Shown here: positions 9,901-17,231 of the stretch, in pieces | How the letters are laid out: each line of letters begins with the position of its first letter | How positions within the stretch are numbered: position 1 is the first letter of the stretch | Source of the DNA: Pigmentiphaga sp. NML080357 | GTDB taxonomy: Bacteria > Pseudomonadota > Gammaproteobacteria > Burkholderiales > Burkholderiaceae_B | DNA length: 64,000 bases | Direction: 5' to 3' | Assembly (NCBI RefSeq): GCF_002188465.1 | Contig: NZ_NINW01000008.1 | Coordinates: 1 to 64,000, forward strand | Notes under the pieces: model-generated | The model's input: the letters and a program-made list of their open reading frames with translations, nothing else | The model's database searches: none | What the model was told of the DNA's origin: nothing | Made by a program: the position numbers and the translations under genes

Positions 9901-10396
9901 CGCTTCCCTTCTTGCCGTCGGCCCCGATCAGCGCGCCGCCGGTGCCGGAATACTTCGCCAGCGCCAGCTTTTCCTCGGGAGACAGCCGGGCCGCATCGAC
10001 TTCGCCGGCGTCGATGCGCTTCAGCAGCGCCATCGCGGCGGCGTTGTCCTTCTTGCGCTGCGCAGGCTTGCGGTTCGGGTTGAACTCGTAATACTGCGCG
10101 GTCTGGTTGCGCGGGGCCACCGGCTCGTCGTCGCCCGAGGGCGGCTCGGGCGTCGTCGCCACCTGCGCCGGGTTCGGGCCGGCCGCCGGCGGGGTCGCCT
10201 TCGGCTGCGATGCAGCGCCCAGCGCGACGCGAATCTGGTTCGCGCGCGCCACCAGCTTCAGCCGCTTGACGGCAGCCAACGGGCCTTCGCCCGCGTCCTT
10301 CAGCCCAGCCTTGATGCGGGCCAGCTCGCCCACCAGCTTCAGGCGGGCCAGCGCGCCGCCGGCGGCCACGTCGTCGAGGGAGATACGGTTCTGCAT
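3941..10396 (-). CDS. darB: DarB-like antirestriction protein: N6-adenine methylase plus SNF2-type helicase
   Basis: 2151 residues from ATG at 10396, chosen because AAAGGGAAG lies just upstream. Residues about 190-270 form an Eco57I-type methylase core: motif I LDPCAGVGIFG and motif IV TNVPFGG, a variant of NPPY. The helicase half has Walker A GVGLGKT (near residue 900), an LHGYQ Q-motif before it, DEGH (near 1064), LTATPITNS (near 1115) and QRNGRGVRQGN as motif VI (near 1527). P1 DarB is a head-internal protein injected with DNA to protect against type I restriction. Length and domain order match. Residues about 64-84 are encoded by a 61-bp repeat shared with ddrB. Confidence 0.9.
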   Translation of the reverse strand: MQNRISLDDVAAGGALARLKLVGELARIKAGLKDAGEGPLAAVKRLKLVARANQIRVALGAASQPKATPPAAGPNPAQVATTPEPPSGDDEPVAPRNQTAQYYEFNPNRKPAQRKKDNAAAMALLKRIDAGEVDAARLSPEEKLALAKYSGTGGALIGADGKKGSAYEYYTPKPIAEGIWDLMAELGFAGGKVLDPCAGVGIFGATAPLNAAIDAVELNETSGRINGLVNAGPGYTATVAPFERVAAATPDEQYDAVVTNVPFGGVADRGGNQLLDGRYQKEPLQNYFILRTLEKLKPGGLAVFITPPRCVSGKGGKEEELRVKASYMAEFLGAYRLPNSVFGTASADTMTDVIAFRKYGREALDKIAELREQSPKALIDANVQWQPFIEGRYFDGEGKRFILGEFVPKDPNKFRDVDRVTTDRPIDEIARMLKKFPGSRVDWDMLGTVETTPITYRDGDTITQAGQTLQMQDGRWVPMARGEDSASMAELVGKLTTPYAAFEGRIQWADAERCVDYMIETSQSLDIPDWLRGAMTEIRHLKDEGDRAQFWNAGIVGMAAAQVLQERLGEETGVNFAEEYPALTDAMQRVATTAKKRPAALGGKLRDGLVLIGNHYQKKTGLSAVWRGDVQQQAPTVEITADASFEGLRYKTKSAWVSLEDAKGIYGDGFDPYADPAWCLSPDGKSVTRADDYYVGNYAEFLRRVDADIASAASDDIRAKLLRQKLDAGARIDKVDVSKLTFNLFSPHVTLEEKAEFLRRFVHPSAAVIYDERTGEKRVDIDVPGSNLTDREKLLNRIGDYLKNGTITLGGVKLGMDDAKALQELRRMVNTANEQFNGWVRGNRPIVARLEAVAADPAKLRFRQVEDEAPMPIPGMNDGLTLHGYQNAYVRKTSREFGGINGFGVGLGKTFTALAATQYAQSIGVKSKTFFVVPNSVLSNWRKEAARAYASTDDCLFVGLRVGKDGKATISATNFDADLTAVMENRHSKVFMTLEAFERIRLRDETIGAYEAFMRQADASFAESMDKKEDERAKSKQAGLLSVLSNKRGGAPYLEDMGVDSIVFDEGHVFKNSAQTVDFKGAKFLSLSPASRRGIDAQAKAWFIRGKSELKDGVMVLTATPITNSPLEIYAMLSLAVGHERVNDVCLGIRGADDFMEMMCAKENQDDVTMDGVARTTDVFVGLNNVGVLRKAIGEVATIKSAEDVGEQIAVPDREEKAAPVALPPDVVERLKLYKSAFRYAIDEISEKSPNRGDPEAYAQVAQHFGEELNLIGHPFNLINKMTLLIADPELDQRATFYSYLPTQADKAKAAIEQFNARKFTEERPRPGPMTDEAAIVGHKTVKDSGGNETELLKIEVRAKAIDGGRVVIDTIDPDVQSAFEAIAEKLGLDLDVSVPPKLAAMLENFQHEQASPRGIDADGQRSPIVKQIVFCDILPLHNKIKRLLTRRAGVPSAAIAIITGRTNNTPDEILAVQDGFNGTGEDNKYQTVIANEKAEVGINLQKGTQAIHHLTIGWTPDSLEQRNGRGVRQGNLTARVSLYYYDADGTFDTSKRAMVNKKADWIGQVMDVNGSDSVAVTGGLSKEQMEALIDVVGDADAMRRMQETIAAKEAASRASSNRDRQMINLDTIRKQNAFLNDNQTAASFVIRKIIGLWGLEKQAEKLRDRISNPKATATAVAKNESLLAELMASVGGLRRQIEQSATLFRTEWRAGGSTSEPATLDSFFAAVRGGKKQKDDDIESMLLGRSYPSFGLNVIEGGPIGNEWQAEVDMARSMIDEAKAAFARQAGESGGYPAGVADAIARGEGIIYNGKPLIHGTFVRVPDGLAVLKLESGRPGAFGRSLDGTPLAANTAAVMAGEWFYQGTAGYDACLTDAAQIEDTINASGTVENGFSSVVPEVAQRRKVEALAAYSTHDYRLPQPHFPFAISPTDAGKSEVKRRIFDAQKAIIRSFDDGKFVVPSDTPVTRRASNEDSTARHDALREFATANGLKLTVADLDDSDLWVQKQIEKTVSLDDLKAALTGSTEPEVIEQATAFMRAASPWFDWQEKDPASDYLPYGFKAAIAAAVRQVVAGDDRSAGPSPSDVVGIRGNTKVWKETIKRCANMAGFGKYKWDRDALAWNVYRSTWDYLIANYPQAADQLELTAATRSL
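10149..10209. repeat. 61-bp perfect direct repeat, copy 1 (inside darB)
   Basis: Sixty-one identical bases recur at 11124-11184 in the neighbouring ddrB gene. In darB they encode part of a Pro/Ala linker (QPKATPPAAGPNPAQVATTP). The flanking sequence differs at once on both sides. Confidence 0.9.
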
Positions 10397-10409
10397 GATC
10401 TTCCCTTTC

Positions 10410-13400
10410 TTACGCAAGGCTGGAGGTGGCGGCCATCATGGCGGCCTGGTAGGCGGCCACGGCCTGCTCGAACAGGGCCGCCAATTCGGCATCGCCCTGG
10501 TTGCGCGTGTAGGCGGCCTCCAGGTCGTCGGCCAGCTCGGGCGCTAGGATGTCGGCCACCGTGCCGTCGATGACGGACTGGAACAGGGCGCGGTCGGAGT
10601 CCTTCTGCGGGTCGGCTTGACTGTCGCCGGCGCCGCGTTTGGCGGCCTCGGCATCCGCCAGGGCGATAGCTGCGCCAACATCGGCCGTCCGGCCAATCTC
10701 GGTCGCCGCGCCCGTGATGCCGCCATTGAAGCCCACGGTCAGGCGCACGATGAACCCGTCTTCAGTCACCCGGACGTTGAACTGGAGCTTCTTGTCGCCG
10801 GCCTGCACCGCACGCACGTAGTCGTTGTTCAGCACGCGACGGAAGCCAGCGGCGATCAGCTCGGGCACGTCCGGCGGGGTATCGAGCGGCGCAGCCGTCG
10901 GCGCGGCGGACTGCGGCACCAACGTGGTTTGTCCCTCCAGCCCCGGAAGAATGGCCTCCACCAGCGGCTCGCCAAGCTGGGCCTCGACCTTCGCGCGCAG
11001 CTCGTCGGACAGGATTACCTCGTCCCCATCGACCGGGAACATGAAGTAAGGCAGGCCGCCCTTGATGTTCAGCCGCGCCAGCGTGCGCGACTGAACGGCA
11101 GCCAGGGCAACCGCTACAAGGTCGGCGTCGTCGCCACCTGCGCCGGGTTCGGGCCGGCCGCCGGCGGGGTCGCCTTCGGCTGCGGCCACCTCGGCCTGAG
11201 CCTTGACGGCTTCGGCGATGGCCTTGCCGTCGGCAGCGGTGGATTCCGTGGTGACGTTCGGTTCAATCATGATCTGCGCGCTCCCGACATTGACCCAGCC
11301 GTGGGGCGAAATCTCGACCTTCAGGCTCTTGCCGCCGTAGGCGATGCTGGTGTTGATGACCAGGTTTGCATCCACCTCGGCGTCCTGTACGGCCACCCCG
11401 AGAATCGAGGCAGCCTGCTTCACGGCCAGATACCCGGCGTCGCGCTTGTAGATGCCCGGCGCGTCCGGGTCGTTGCCGGCGTAGGGAACTGCCGGCGCGG
11501 GCGCTGCGGCATCGCGCATGGAGAACAGTGCATCGACCATGAGCACCGCGTCGTCGTCCGAATACATCGCGCGCGTGCCCGACGGGAACACCACGCGCTC
11601 GTCGCCGGCGGCGCCCACATACACCATCGCCTTGCCGTCGTCGGCAATGTCGATGCGGCCGATGGCCTCGCCGGCCAGCTTGATCGTGCCGACGTGCTCG
11701 GTTCCATCCAGGGACGGCACCGCGTCCAGCGCGGCCTGCTGCCCCAGGAACGAACGCAGGGACGCCAGCAGCGCCTTGACGGGCGGCTCGTTGGTGCTGT
11801 CCAGCGTGACGGCTTCGGCCTCGAAGGTGCCCCCGATGTCTTCTTCGCTAGGGGCGTAGTCGGCTTCTGTCAGCGTGGCGATGGCTTCGCGGATGCTCTT
11901 GGCCGTGTCCGTTTCCAGGTCGGCCTGCAAGATGTCGCCCTCGGCCCGGTTGATCGGGGCGTTGTTCTCGACCACCGCCAGGCTGGCCTCCAGCGAGGCC
12001 ACGGCATGGCCCACATCATCCAGGGCGGCCAGGGCCTTGTCCCATTCGACGGTCGCGCCGTGGCGCTTCACCGCCTCGTCCATCGCCTTCGCGGTGACGA
12101 ACGGCGAGTAGTCAGCCTTGTTCAGGGATTCGTGCAGCCACAGCTTGAAGCCGTCTGTCGCGCTCTCGAACGGGTAAGCCGCATCCACGGCCGCAATCTT
12201 GTCGGCGTCGCCCTGGGCCTCGGCGGCCTTGGGTTCGACCGCACCCACCAGCTCCAGTGCTTGGCGCAGCCCGCCGAAGGCGATGGCCGCCTTCAGGAAG
12301 TTGGTGAAGGTGCGGTTGTTCACGAACACCAGGTCGGTGCCCTTTTCCAGGCCATAGACCGTTGCTGCACCGCGCTTGAAGGAACCCACCGTGTCATAGC
12401 CACCAGCCACCTGTCCCAACAGGTACTGCTGGCCGTCCGACACGATGCCGGTGCCGTTGTTGCGCACGTTCATGGCCTTCAGGGCGTCCCAGGCGTCCTT
12501 GACCTTGCTCTCGCGCTGGCGCGCCAGCCAAGCCGCATCCTTCGCGGCATCCATCTCGGCGCGCTTCTCCGGGGTGATTCCGGCCCACTCGTCGATCTGC
12601 CGGCCGCGCTCGCGCTGGGTCTTCGCCAGCTTCACGCCGGTGGCGCGCTCGAACACCTCCATGCTGGCCTTGTTGCTGTCGCTGCCGACGCCGGCCAGGA
12701 TTTCGCGCAGGCCGTCGGCGTCCTTCGCCTCGACCTGCTGCGCGACACGGGCCACCCAGCCCTCACCGCGCGGGCCGATGTCGATGCCATGTTTGCGGAA
12801 CACGGCGCGCGCCACGTCTGCCAAAGGTGCGTCGTCAGGCAGCGCCGCCAGCTCGGCCTTGCCGGCCTCGATCAGCTTTTCCTTGGCGATGGCCTGAATC
12901 TTGTCCGTGGCCGCGCGATAGGCGTCCATCGCGTCGCCCTGGGCCTTGAATCCGGGGCTGTCGGTGACACTCGCCAAGCGGTCGTCCCAGGACTTGATGC
13001 CGACGGCCTCCAGGGCGTCGCGGGCCTTCACGATGAGGCGGTCGCTGTTCGCTGCGTCGCGCAGCTTCTGCATTTCGGCGGCGGCGCTGGCCGTGTCAGT
13101 GATGCCCTCCCAGTTGATCGCGGCCACGGCGGCGTTGATCTGCGCCGCTTCCTCGCCCCACGACTTGAAATAGGCGTCGATCAGCGCCTGTTCGTCGGGT
13201 TGCGGCGGCTCTTCCAGCGCAGCCGCCAGGGCGTCGGCTTCCTCGTCCGAGGTCGGGCCGCTGGTGTCCTCGGCAACGGTGTAGCCGGCGTCGCGGATTT
13301 GCTGGATGACGGCCTCGGTGTGTGCCGCCAGAATCTTGCCGCCCTCGCTGCCCTGGGTAGCGTTCATGGTGCGCCACGCCTTTTCACCCTCCGGGGTGTT

Positions 13401-15239
13401 GGGCAAGAACGTGGTGAAAAGCCCGTCGGCGCTGTGGCGGTAGCTCAGGTCGGGCACGACGGCGGCAGAGGCGGCGGCCGGAGCCGGATTCGCATAGCCG
13501 TTGGCGGCCTGGCGCTCCGCCACCCACGCCTCGACGCGCTCGTTCAGTTCGCGCGCCACGTCGGCCGGCTCGCGGTCGCGGCCGTCGATGTCGAAAAGCT
13601 GGTCGTCGCCGAAGATCGCCGCGATGTAACGCTTGCGCTCGTCGAAACGGTAGCCGGCGTAAATCTTCCGCGTGCCGTCCGGCACCATCTGGCCGCCCAG
13701 CGGGCCAACGCCGGGGAACGCCTTGACCACGCTGTCATTGCCCGTGTCTTCCCAGCCGTAGGAATCGACCAGGGCCTTCAGGGTCTGCGCTGAATAGTGC
13801 GGCCCATCCTCGGTAGCGGGCGCCGCCGGCGTCACGCCGTTGGCGATGTCGCGCAGGCGCTGTACCTCGACCGCTTGGCTGTCGATCTGGGCAGCCAGGG
13901 CCTCCTTGGTCTGCCCCGTCTTGGGGTCGGTGCCGCCGTTCTGGGTGGCGCGCAGGTAGGCGTCCTGCAAGGTACTGACCTGCTGCACCGCGTCGGCGTA
14001 GGCGCGGTTCTTCTTGTTCTGGGCGTCCTCGGCATCGACCTTCGCCACTTCCAGCTCATGCTGGGCGGCAGCCAGCTCGGCCTCCAGTCCGGCGATTTCG
14101 TCCTTCAGACCCTGGATGGCGCCCATGCGCTCGGCACGCTTCGCGTTGAGCCGCTGGAAGGCAGGGCTATTCTTCTCGGCCAGGCGCATGATGCGCCGCG
14201 CCACCTCACGGATGTTCAGGTCGGCGCCGCGCTCGGGTGCCACCACGATGGTGATGTCCTTCTTGTTGAGCAGCCACTTCCACGAAATCACCTCGTCGGT
14301 CGGCGCCATCTTGCCGGGCGTCACGTCCGGGTTGTGGAAGAAGATGGAGACGGTCTGGCCGTCGGACAGCTCGAAGATGGCCGCCACGTTGGCGACGCCG
14401 CGCTGCTTGAACGGCTCCGTGATCTGCATGGCGACGGGTTTCACCTTGTCCCCGGTGCGCCCCATGACGCCGCGCAGCAGCTCCATCTTGCGCTCCAGCT
14501 TCGCATAGGGCGACACCAGCGCGTCGAAGGCCAGCAGGCCATCGGCATCCTCGGTGATTTCCTGGGCCGTCACGGCATCCATCAGCAGGCCCTCGCCGGC
14601 GTCCGCGCAGCGGATTTCGTACAGGACGTGATCGAGGGTGTTGTCGTAGGGCAGCGCGTCGCTGTTCCACTGAACTTTTCGGGTCATGGTTTCCAGTCCT
14701 TCATGAGGGAGGTTGTCGGCGCGGAGCGGGCGGCGCAGGTCGCCGTTCTTGAGCCACCACTTGAGTTGAGAAATCGAGGCCGGCACCAGGCTGGCGAGGC
14801 CATTCCAGCCGCGCTCGTAGCTGTCCAGGTAGGCCCGGCGGGCCGTGTCCTCGTCGGGAAAGGCGAGCATTACCTTGTGCTCGTCGAAGCGGCCGCCCAC
14901 GTTCTGATTGATGACGTAGGCCGTCTCGCTTTGCGGGTAGAAGCCGATGAAACAATCCACGGCGTCGTCGTCGGCGCCTTTCGTGCCGCTGATGTAGCCG
15001 TAGTGGGCTGCCATGCGGCTTGCCCACCGCTTGCCGGTCTTGGCGTCAATGCCCGTGCGATAGCTGCCTCGCGGCTGTTCGATGGCGAGGGGCAGGCCGT
15101 AGAGATTGGCCCGGCCCACCTTGTAGTTGCCTGCGATGCACTGCGCCTCGGTGGGTTCGGGAATCGTGTTGTTCCCGAAGGCCCCGCCGTGCGCGGCATT
15201 CTCGATGTGGAGAAACGTGGAATCGCTCATGCAGGGCAT
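10410..15239 (-). CDS. ddrB: DdrB-like polyvalent protein with N-terminal inorganic-pyrophosphatase-like domain
   Basis: 1609 residues. Residues about 35-175 match the pyrophosphatase-like domain of phage polyvalent proteins: YGLPLAIEQPRGS, HYGYISGTKG, then a D-x-D-x-x-D acidic signature (D90, D92, D95) and GRFDEHKVMLAF. Residues 185 onward hold a further globular domain, a coiled coil (about 365-440) and long Ala/Glu-rich stretches. The C-terminus has a compact conserved-looking end (LFQSVIDGTVADILAPELAD). Internal ATG 14687 has its own GAAGGA. The start at 15239 has no clear ribosome-binding site; ATG 15230 is an alternative. It lies directly upstream of darB, as DAR components do in P1. 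Confidence 0.8.
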   Translation of the reverse strand: MPCMSDSTFLHIENAAHGGAFGNNTIPEPTEAQCIAGNYKVGRANLYGLPLAIEQPRGSYRTGIDAKTGKRWASRMAAHYGYISGTKGADDDAVDCFIGFYPQSETAYVINQNVGGRFDEHKVMLAFPDEDTARRAYLDSYERGWNGLASLVPASISQLKWWLKNGDLRRPLRADNLPHEGLETMTRKVQWNSDALPYDNTLDHVLYEIRCADAGEGLLMDAVTAQEITEDADGLLAFDALVSPYAKLERKMELLRGVMGRTGDKVKPVAMQITEPFKQRGVANVAAIFELSDGQTVSIFFHNPDVTPGKMAPTDEVISWKWLLNKKDITIVVAPERGADLNIREVARRIMRLAEKNSPAFQRLNAKRAERMGAIQGLKDEIAGLEAELAAAQHELEVAKVDAEDAQNKKNRAYADAVQQVSTLQDAYLRATQNGGTDPKTGQTKEALAAQIDSQAVEVQRLRDIANGVTPAAPATEDGPHYSAQTLKALVDSYGWEDTGNDSVVKAFPGVGPLGGQMVPDGTRKIYAGYRFDERKRYIAAIFGDDQLFDIDGRDREPADVARELNERVEAWVAERQAANGYANPAPAAASAAVVPDLSYRHSADGLFTTFLPNTPEGEKAWRTMNATQGSEGGKILAAHTEAVIQQIRDAGYTVAEDTSGPTSDEEADALAAALEEPPQPDEQALIDAYFKSWGEEAAQINAAVAAINWEGITDTASAAAEMQKLRDAANSDRLIVKARDALEAVGIKSWDDRLASVTDSPGFKAQGDAMDAYRAATDKIQAIAKEKLIEAGKAELAALPDDAPLADVARAVFRKHGIDIGPRGEGWVARVAQQVEAKDADGLREILAGVGSDSNKASMEVFERATGVKLAKTQRERGRQIDEWAGITPEKRAEMDAAKDAAWLARQRESKVKDAWDALKAMNVRNNGTGIVSDGQQYLLGQVAGGYDTVGSFKRGAATVYGLEKGTDLVFVNNRTFTNFLKAAIAFGGLRQALELVGAVEPKAAEAQGDADKIAAVDAAYPFESATDGFKLWLHESLNKADYSPFVTAKAMDEAVKRHGATVEWDKALAALDDVGHAVASLEASLAVVENNAPINRAEGDILQADLETDTAKSIREAIATLTEADYAPSEEDIGGTFEAEAVTLDSTNEPPVKALLASLRSFLGQQAALDAVPSLDGTEHVGTIKLAGEAIGRIDIADDGKAMVYVGAAGDERVVFPSGTRAMYSDDDAVLMVDALFSMRDAAAPAPAVPYAGNDPDAPGIYKRDAGYLAVKQAASILGVAVQDAEVDANLVINTSIAYGGKSLKVEISPHGWVNVGSAQIMIEPNVTTESTAADGKAIAEAVKAQAEVAAAEGDPAGGRPEPGAGGDDADLVAVALAAVQSRTLARLNIKGGLPYFMFPVDGDEVILSDELRAKVEAQLGEPLVEAILPGLEGQTTLVPQSAAPTAAPLDTPPDVPELIAAGFRRVLNNDYVRAVQAGDKKLQFNVRVTEDGFIVRLTVGFNGGITGAATEIGRTADVGAAIALADAEAAKRGAGDSQADPQKDSDRALFQSVIDGTVADILAPELADDLEAAYTRNQGDAELAALFEQAVAAYQAAMMAATSSLA
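11124..11184. repeat. 61-bp perfect direct repeat, copy 2 (inside ddrB)
   Basis: Identical to 10149-10209 but read in a different frame, giving the Gly/Asp-rich AAEGDPAGGRPEPGAGGDDA of DdrB (about residues 1352-1372). The same DNA therefore encodes two unrelated linkers in adjacent genes. Confidence 0.9.
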
Positions 15240-15240
15240 G

Positions 15241-15279
15241 GTATGGCCCGGCCTGGAGCGGAAATCGGGGCGTTTTCCG
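15241..15279 (-). promoter_or_regulatory. Candidate late promoter element upstream of ddrB
   Basis: Minus strand CGGAAAAC (15279-15272), 25 bases, then CCATAC (15246-15241). GGCCGGGCCATAC is shared exactly with the site at 19079-19117. The CCATAC end is one base from the annotated ddrB start, so a transcript starting here would be nearly leaderless. This may explain the missing ribosome-binding site. Confidence 0.5.
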
Positions 15280-15281
15280 CC

Positions 15282-15473
15282 CTATTGGGGTGGCGCTTCG
15301 GCCTCTATCTCGTCGGCCCACTCGCGGGCGATTCCGGCCGCCCCCACCATCTCGCGGCCGTGTTGCGTCATGCGCCCGTTGAAGCCGCCGAAGTAGTCCA
15401 TCGCCGCGCCCAGGGATTCCATGTCGGCGGCCACGGCGCGCAGGCGCGCGACGATTTCGGCAGGCGTCATCAA
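15282..15473 (-). CDS. Small protein of unknown function in the dar operon
   Basis: 63 residues, helical and acidic at the end (EWADEIEAEAPPQ). The start overlaps the stop of the darA-like gene (ATGATGA), so translation is probably coupled. No motif was recognised. Proteins of this size are common between DAR components; function unknown. Confidence 0.6.
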   Translation of the reverse strand: MMTPAEIVARLRAVAADMESLGAAMDYFGGFNGRMTQHGREMVGAAGIAREWADEIEAEAPPQ

Positions 15474-15964
15474 GCGGCCGCCGGTGCAGCGGTGCCCTTG
15501 ATGGCCTCGATCTGGCTGCGCACCTCGGCGATGGCGGCCTTCAGGGCGTCGCGCTTCTCGGTGAGCACCTGCTCCATCTTCGGCGCGGCGGTGCGGATGC
15601 CCGCCGGCGGGCGCGCCTGGGCGGCGGCCAGCAGTTTCTGGAAGCGGGAACGGCCCGCGTCCATCGCCTGCACGATTTCGGCGATGGCCTTCACATGGTC
15701 GTCCTGGTTCTTGATCGGCAGCACCTTGCCGTTGAGCAGCACCTGGAAGATGTCGCCCGATTGCTTGATACGCAGCACGACCTGCTGCGAGTCGGCGAAG
15801 GTCAGTGCCATTTCCCGGTAGGTGATGCCCGACGAACGCTTCACCGCCGTGGGCACGTCCTGCTGGACGACGTTCGCGCCGGCGCGCGAGAAATAGCGGG
15901 CGGCCTGCTTGGCCGCCTTGTCCTTGGCCGACAGGTCTTCAAAGCTGAAAAGCAGGTTCTTCAT
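15470..15964 (-). CDS. darA: DarA N-terminal-domain protein (defence against restriction)
   Basis: 164 residues from ATG 15964. An upstream in-frame ATG would invade the PAAR gene in a shadow frame and give Arg-rich nonsense. The protein begins MKNLLFSFEDLSAKDKAAKQ and contains SGITYREMALTFADSQQVVL, RIKQSGDIFQVLLNGKVLPI and KNQDDHVKAIAEIVQAMDAG. I recognise these blocks as typical of the DarA_N domain found in P1-like DAR loci. P1 DarA is far longer, so here the domain stands alone with a short helical tail. It lies upstream of ddrB and darB in one operon, supporting a role in packaged antirestriction. Confidence 0.7.
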   Translation of the reverse strand: MKNLLFSFEDLSAKDKAAKQAARYFSRAGANVVQQDVPTAVKRSSGITYREMALTFADSQQVVLRIKQSGDIFQVLLNGKVLPIKNQDDHVKAIAEIVQAMDAGRSRFQKLLAAAQARPPAGIRTAAPKMEQVLTEKRDALKAAIAEVRSQIEAIKGTAAPAAA

Positions 15965-16002
15965 GGTGGTGTCTTTCCCAGGGCGATCTAACTGCCTGCA
16001 TT

Positions 16003-16041
16003 GTGGAACCCGGCAGACGCGCGAGCGCGGCGGGTTTTCCG
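16003..16041 (-). promoter_or_regulatory. Candidate late promoter element upstream of darA
   Basis: Minus strand CGGAAAAC (16041-16034) immediately follows the PAAR stop codon. After 25 bases comes TTCCAC (16008-16003), then AATGCAGG, similar to the AGTGCAGG after the 19079 site. The downstream hexamer is the most divergent of the equally spaced group. Confidence 0.4.
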
Positions 16042-16329
16042 TCAGCCGCCGGCGAACACCGTGCCCGAGCCGCTGGCAACGGCGCTGCCGCACGCCACCG
16101 AATCTCCAATGCGGCCGAGAGGCTTCCCATTCACGAACACCGTGCCCGAGCCTGCGGCCAGGGTCGAGTCGTGACACGTCGGACCGCAGCAATGGGACTG
16201 CCAGTGATCGCCCTGGCGGTGCGCGCCCAGGCCATTCACGAACACGTCCTCGGAAGCCTGGTCGTTGGCCCGCGACGGGAAGCAGCCGTGGCCCGTGCAG
16301 GTATCCCCGAATCTAGCGACGGCGGGCAT
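16042..16329 (-). CDS. PAAR-domain spike-tip protein
   Basis: 95 residues from ATG 16329. Repeated short turns with Gly/His (CTGHGCFPSRA, GLGAHRQGDHW, HCCGPTCHDSTLAAGSGTVF, GKPLGRIGDSVACGSAVASG) are characteristic of PAAR proteins, which form the metal-stabilised needle on the tip of the gpV/VgrG spike. It overlaps the preceding tail gene by 17 bases and lies two genes after the spike protein, the usual place. Several Cys and His residues could bind the metal ion. Confidence 0.85.
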   Translation of the reverse strand: MPAVARFGDTCTGHGCFPSRANDQASEDVFVNGLGAHRQGDHWQSHCCGPTCHDSTLAAGSGTVFVNGKPLGRIGDSVACGSAVASGSGTVFAGG

Positions 16330-16810
16330 TGACGGCCTCCTTGAGTGCGTCGCGGCCAGGGTCGAAGTTGGCCCAGACGCGCAGGATGAAGTCGGCGGTG
16401 AAATCCTGGGCCGCCCCGGTGAGGGCATCTGCGCAATGCGCCGTCACCCGCAGCGTCCAGTCTTTCGTGTTGGCCGGGTTCGGCACGAAGCGGATTACCT
16501 CGTCGGCCTCGGCCGGCAACTCGTCGAACGCCGCGCAGTGCCCGGTGACGCCCTTGATCTGGTACTCGATGTCCAGCGGCGGAAATACGCCGGCCAGAGC
16601 CTTCGGCGCCGACGCGGTGACGCCGGCGGCGTCGGCCTGGACGAGCAGTCCCGGCAGCGGCTCCAGCCCGACGACTTCGCAGCTATACCCCGTCACCGTT
16701 AGCAGCGCCTCGGCATCGGCGGCCGTGATCGGGCCTTCTGTCCAAACCTCGTCGGCCTGCACGTCATGCCAGGGCACGGTAGCCGGGTCGGGCGTCCAGG
16801 TCAGGGGCAT
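16313..16810 (-). CDS. Baseplate-region protein of unknown function
   Basis: 165 residues, beginning MPLTWTPDPATVPWHDVQAD, probably beta-rich (YSCEVVGLEPLPGLLVQADA, WTLRVTAHCADALTGAAQDF). It sits between the spike and PAAR genes, overlapping the latter by 17 bases. The strand pattern resembles small phage immunoglobulin-like or adaptor proteins, but no family was recognised. Confidence 0.6.
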   Translation of the reverse strand: MPLTWTPDPATVPWHDVQADEVWTEGPITAADAEALLTVTGYSCEVVGLEPLPGLLVQADAAGVTASAPKALAGVFPPLDIEYQIKGVTGHCAAFDELPAEADEVIRFVPNPANTKDWTLRVTAHCADALTGAAQDFTADFILRVWANFDPGRDALKEAVNARRR

Positions 16811-16811
16811 G

Positions 16812-17231
16812 TCAGTTCAGGTCGATGCGTGGGCCACGGATGGCGATGCCGTCAGGCGTCAGCACGATTTCCGACGGGCCGACAGCCAGGCGCATGGTTC
16901 CGTCGGCCAGCAGCTCCATGTTCGGGTGGTGCCAGCGCCGCCAGTCCGCCGAGTTACCCGCCTGGGGGTTCCGGTAGCCGGTGATGATGGGGTAGCGCGG
17001 ATCGCCAGCGAGAAACGCAACCCAGACGGTATCGCCGGCCAGCATCTCGATTTCGGTGGTGTTCGCGCCCGCGCGCGACTTGTCGCCGATGGGGTACTCG
17101 ATTTCCGCCTCGGGCAGCACGTCGGCGCCGTCGGTCAGGCCGGGAATCTCGACGCGGCACGTCCGCCGGGCCTGGTTGTAGCTGCGCACGATGGCCGGGT
17201 AGCGGCCGGGCATGAGGCCGTAGTCCATCAT
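16812..17231 (-). CDS. Baseplate spike/assembly protein (gpV/gp5 OB-fold type)
   Basis: 139 residues if ATG 17231 is used, 138 from the adjacent ATG 17228. GGAGG lies just upstream and the start overlaps the hub gene stop as ATGATGA. The N-terminal half has an OB-fold pattern: YPAIVRSYNQARRTCRVEIP, then TTEIEMLAGDTVWVAFLAGD and PRYPIITGYRNP. The C-terminal part (MRLAVGPSEIVLTPDGIAIR) is the start of a beta-helical spike. This combination is typical of gpV-like central spikes that pierce the outer membrane. Confidence 0.8.
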   Translation of the reverse strand: MMDYGLMPGRYPAIVRSYNQARRTCRVEIPGLTDGADVLPEAEIEYPIGDKSRAGANTTEIEMLAGDTVWVAFLAGDPRYPIITGYRNPQAGNSADWRRWHHPNMELLADGTMRLAVGPSEIVLTPDGIAIRGPRIDLN

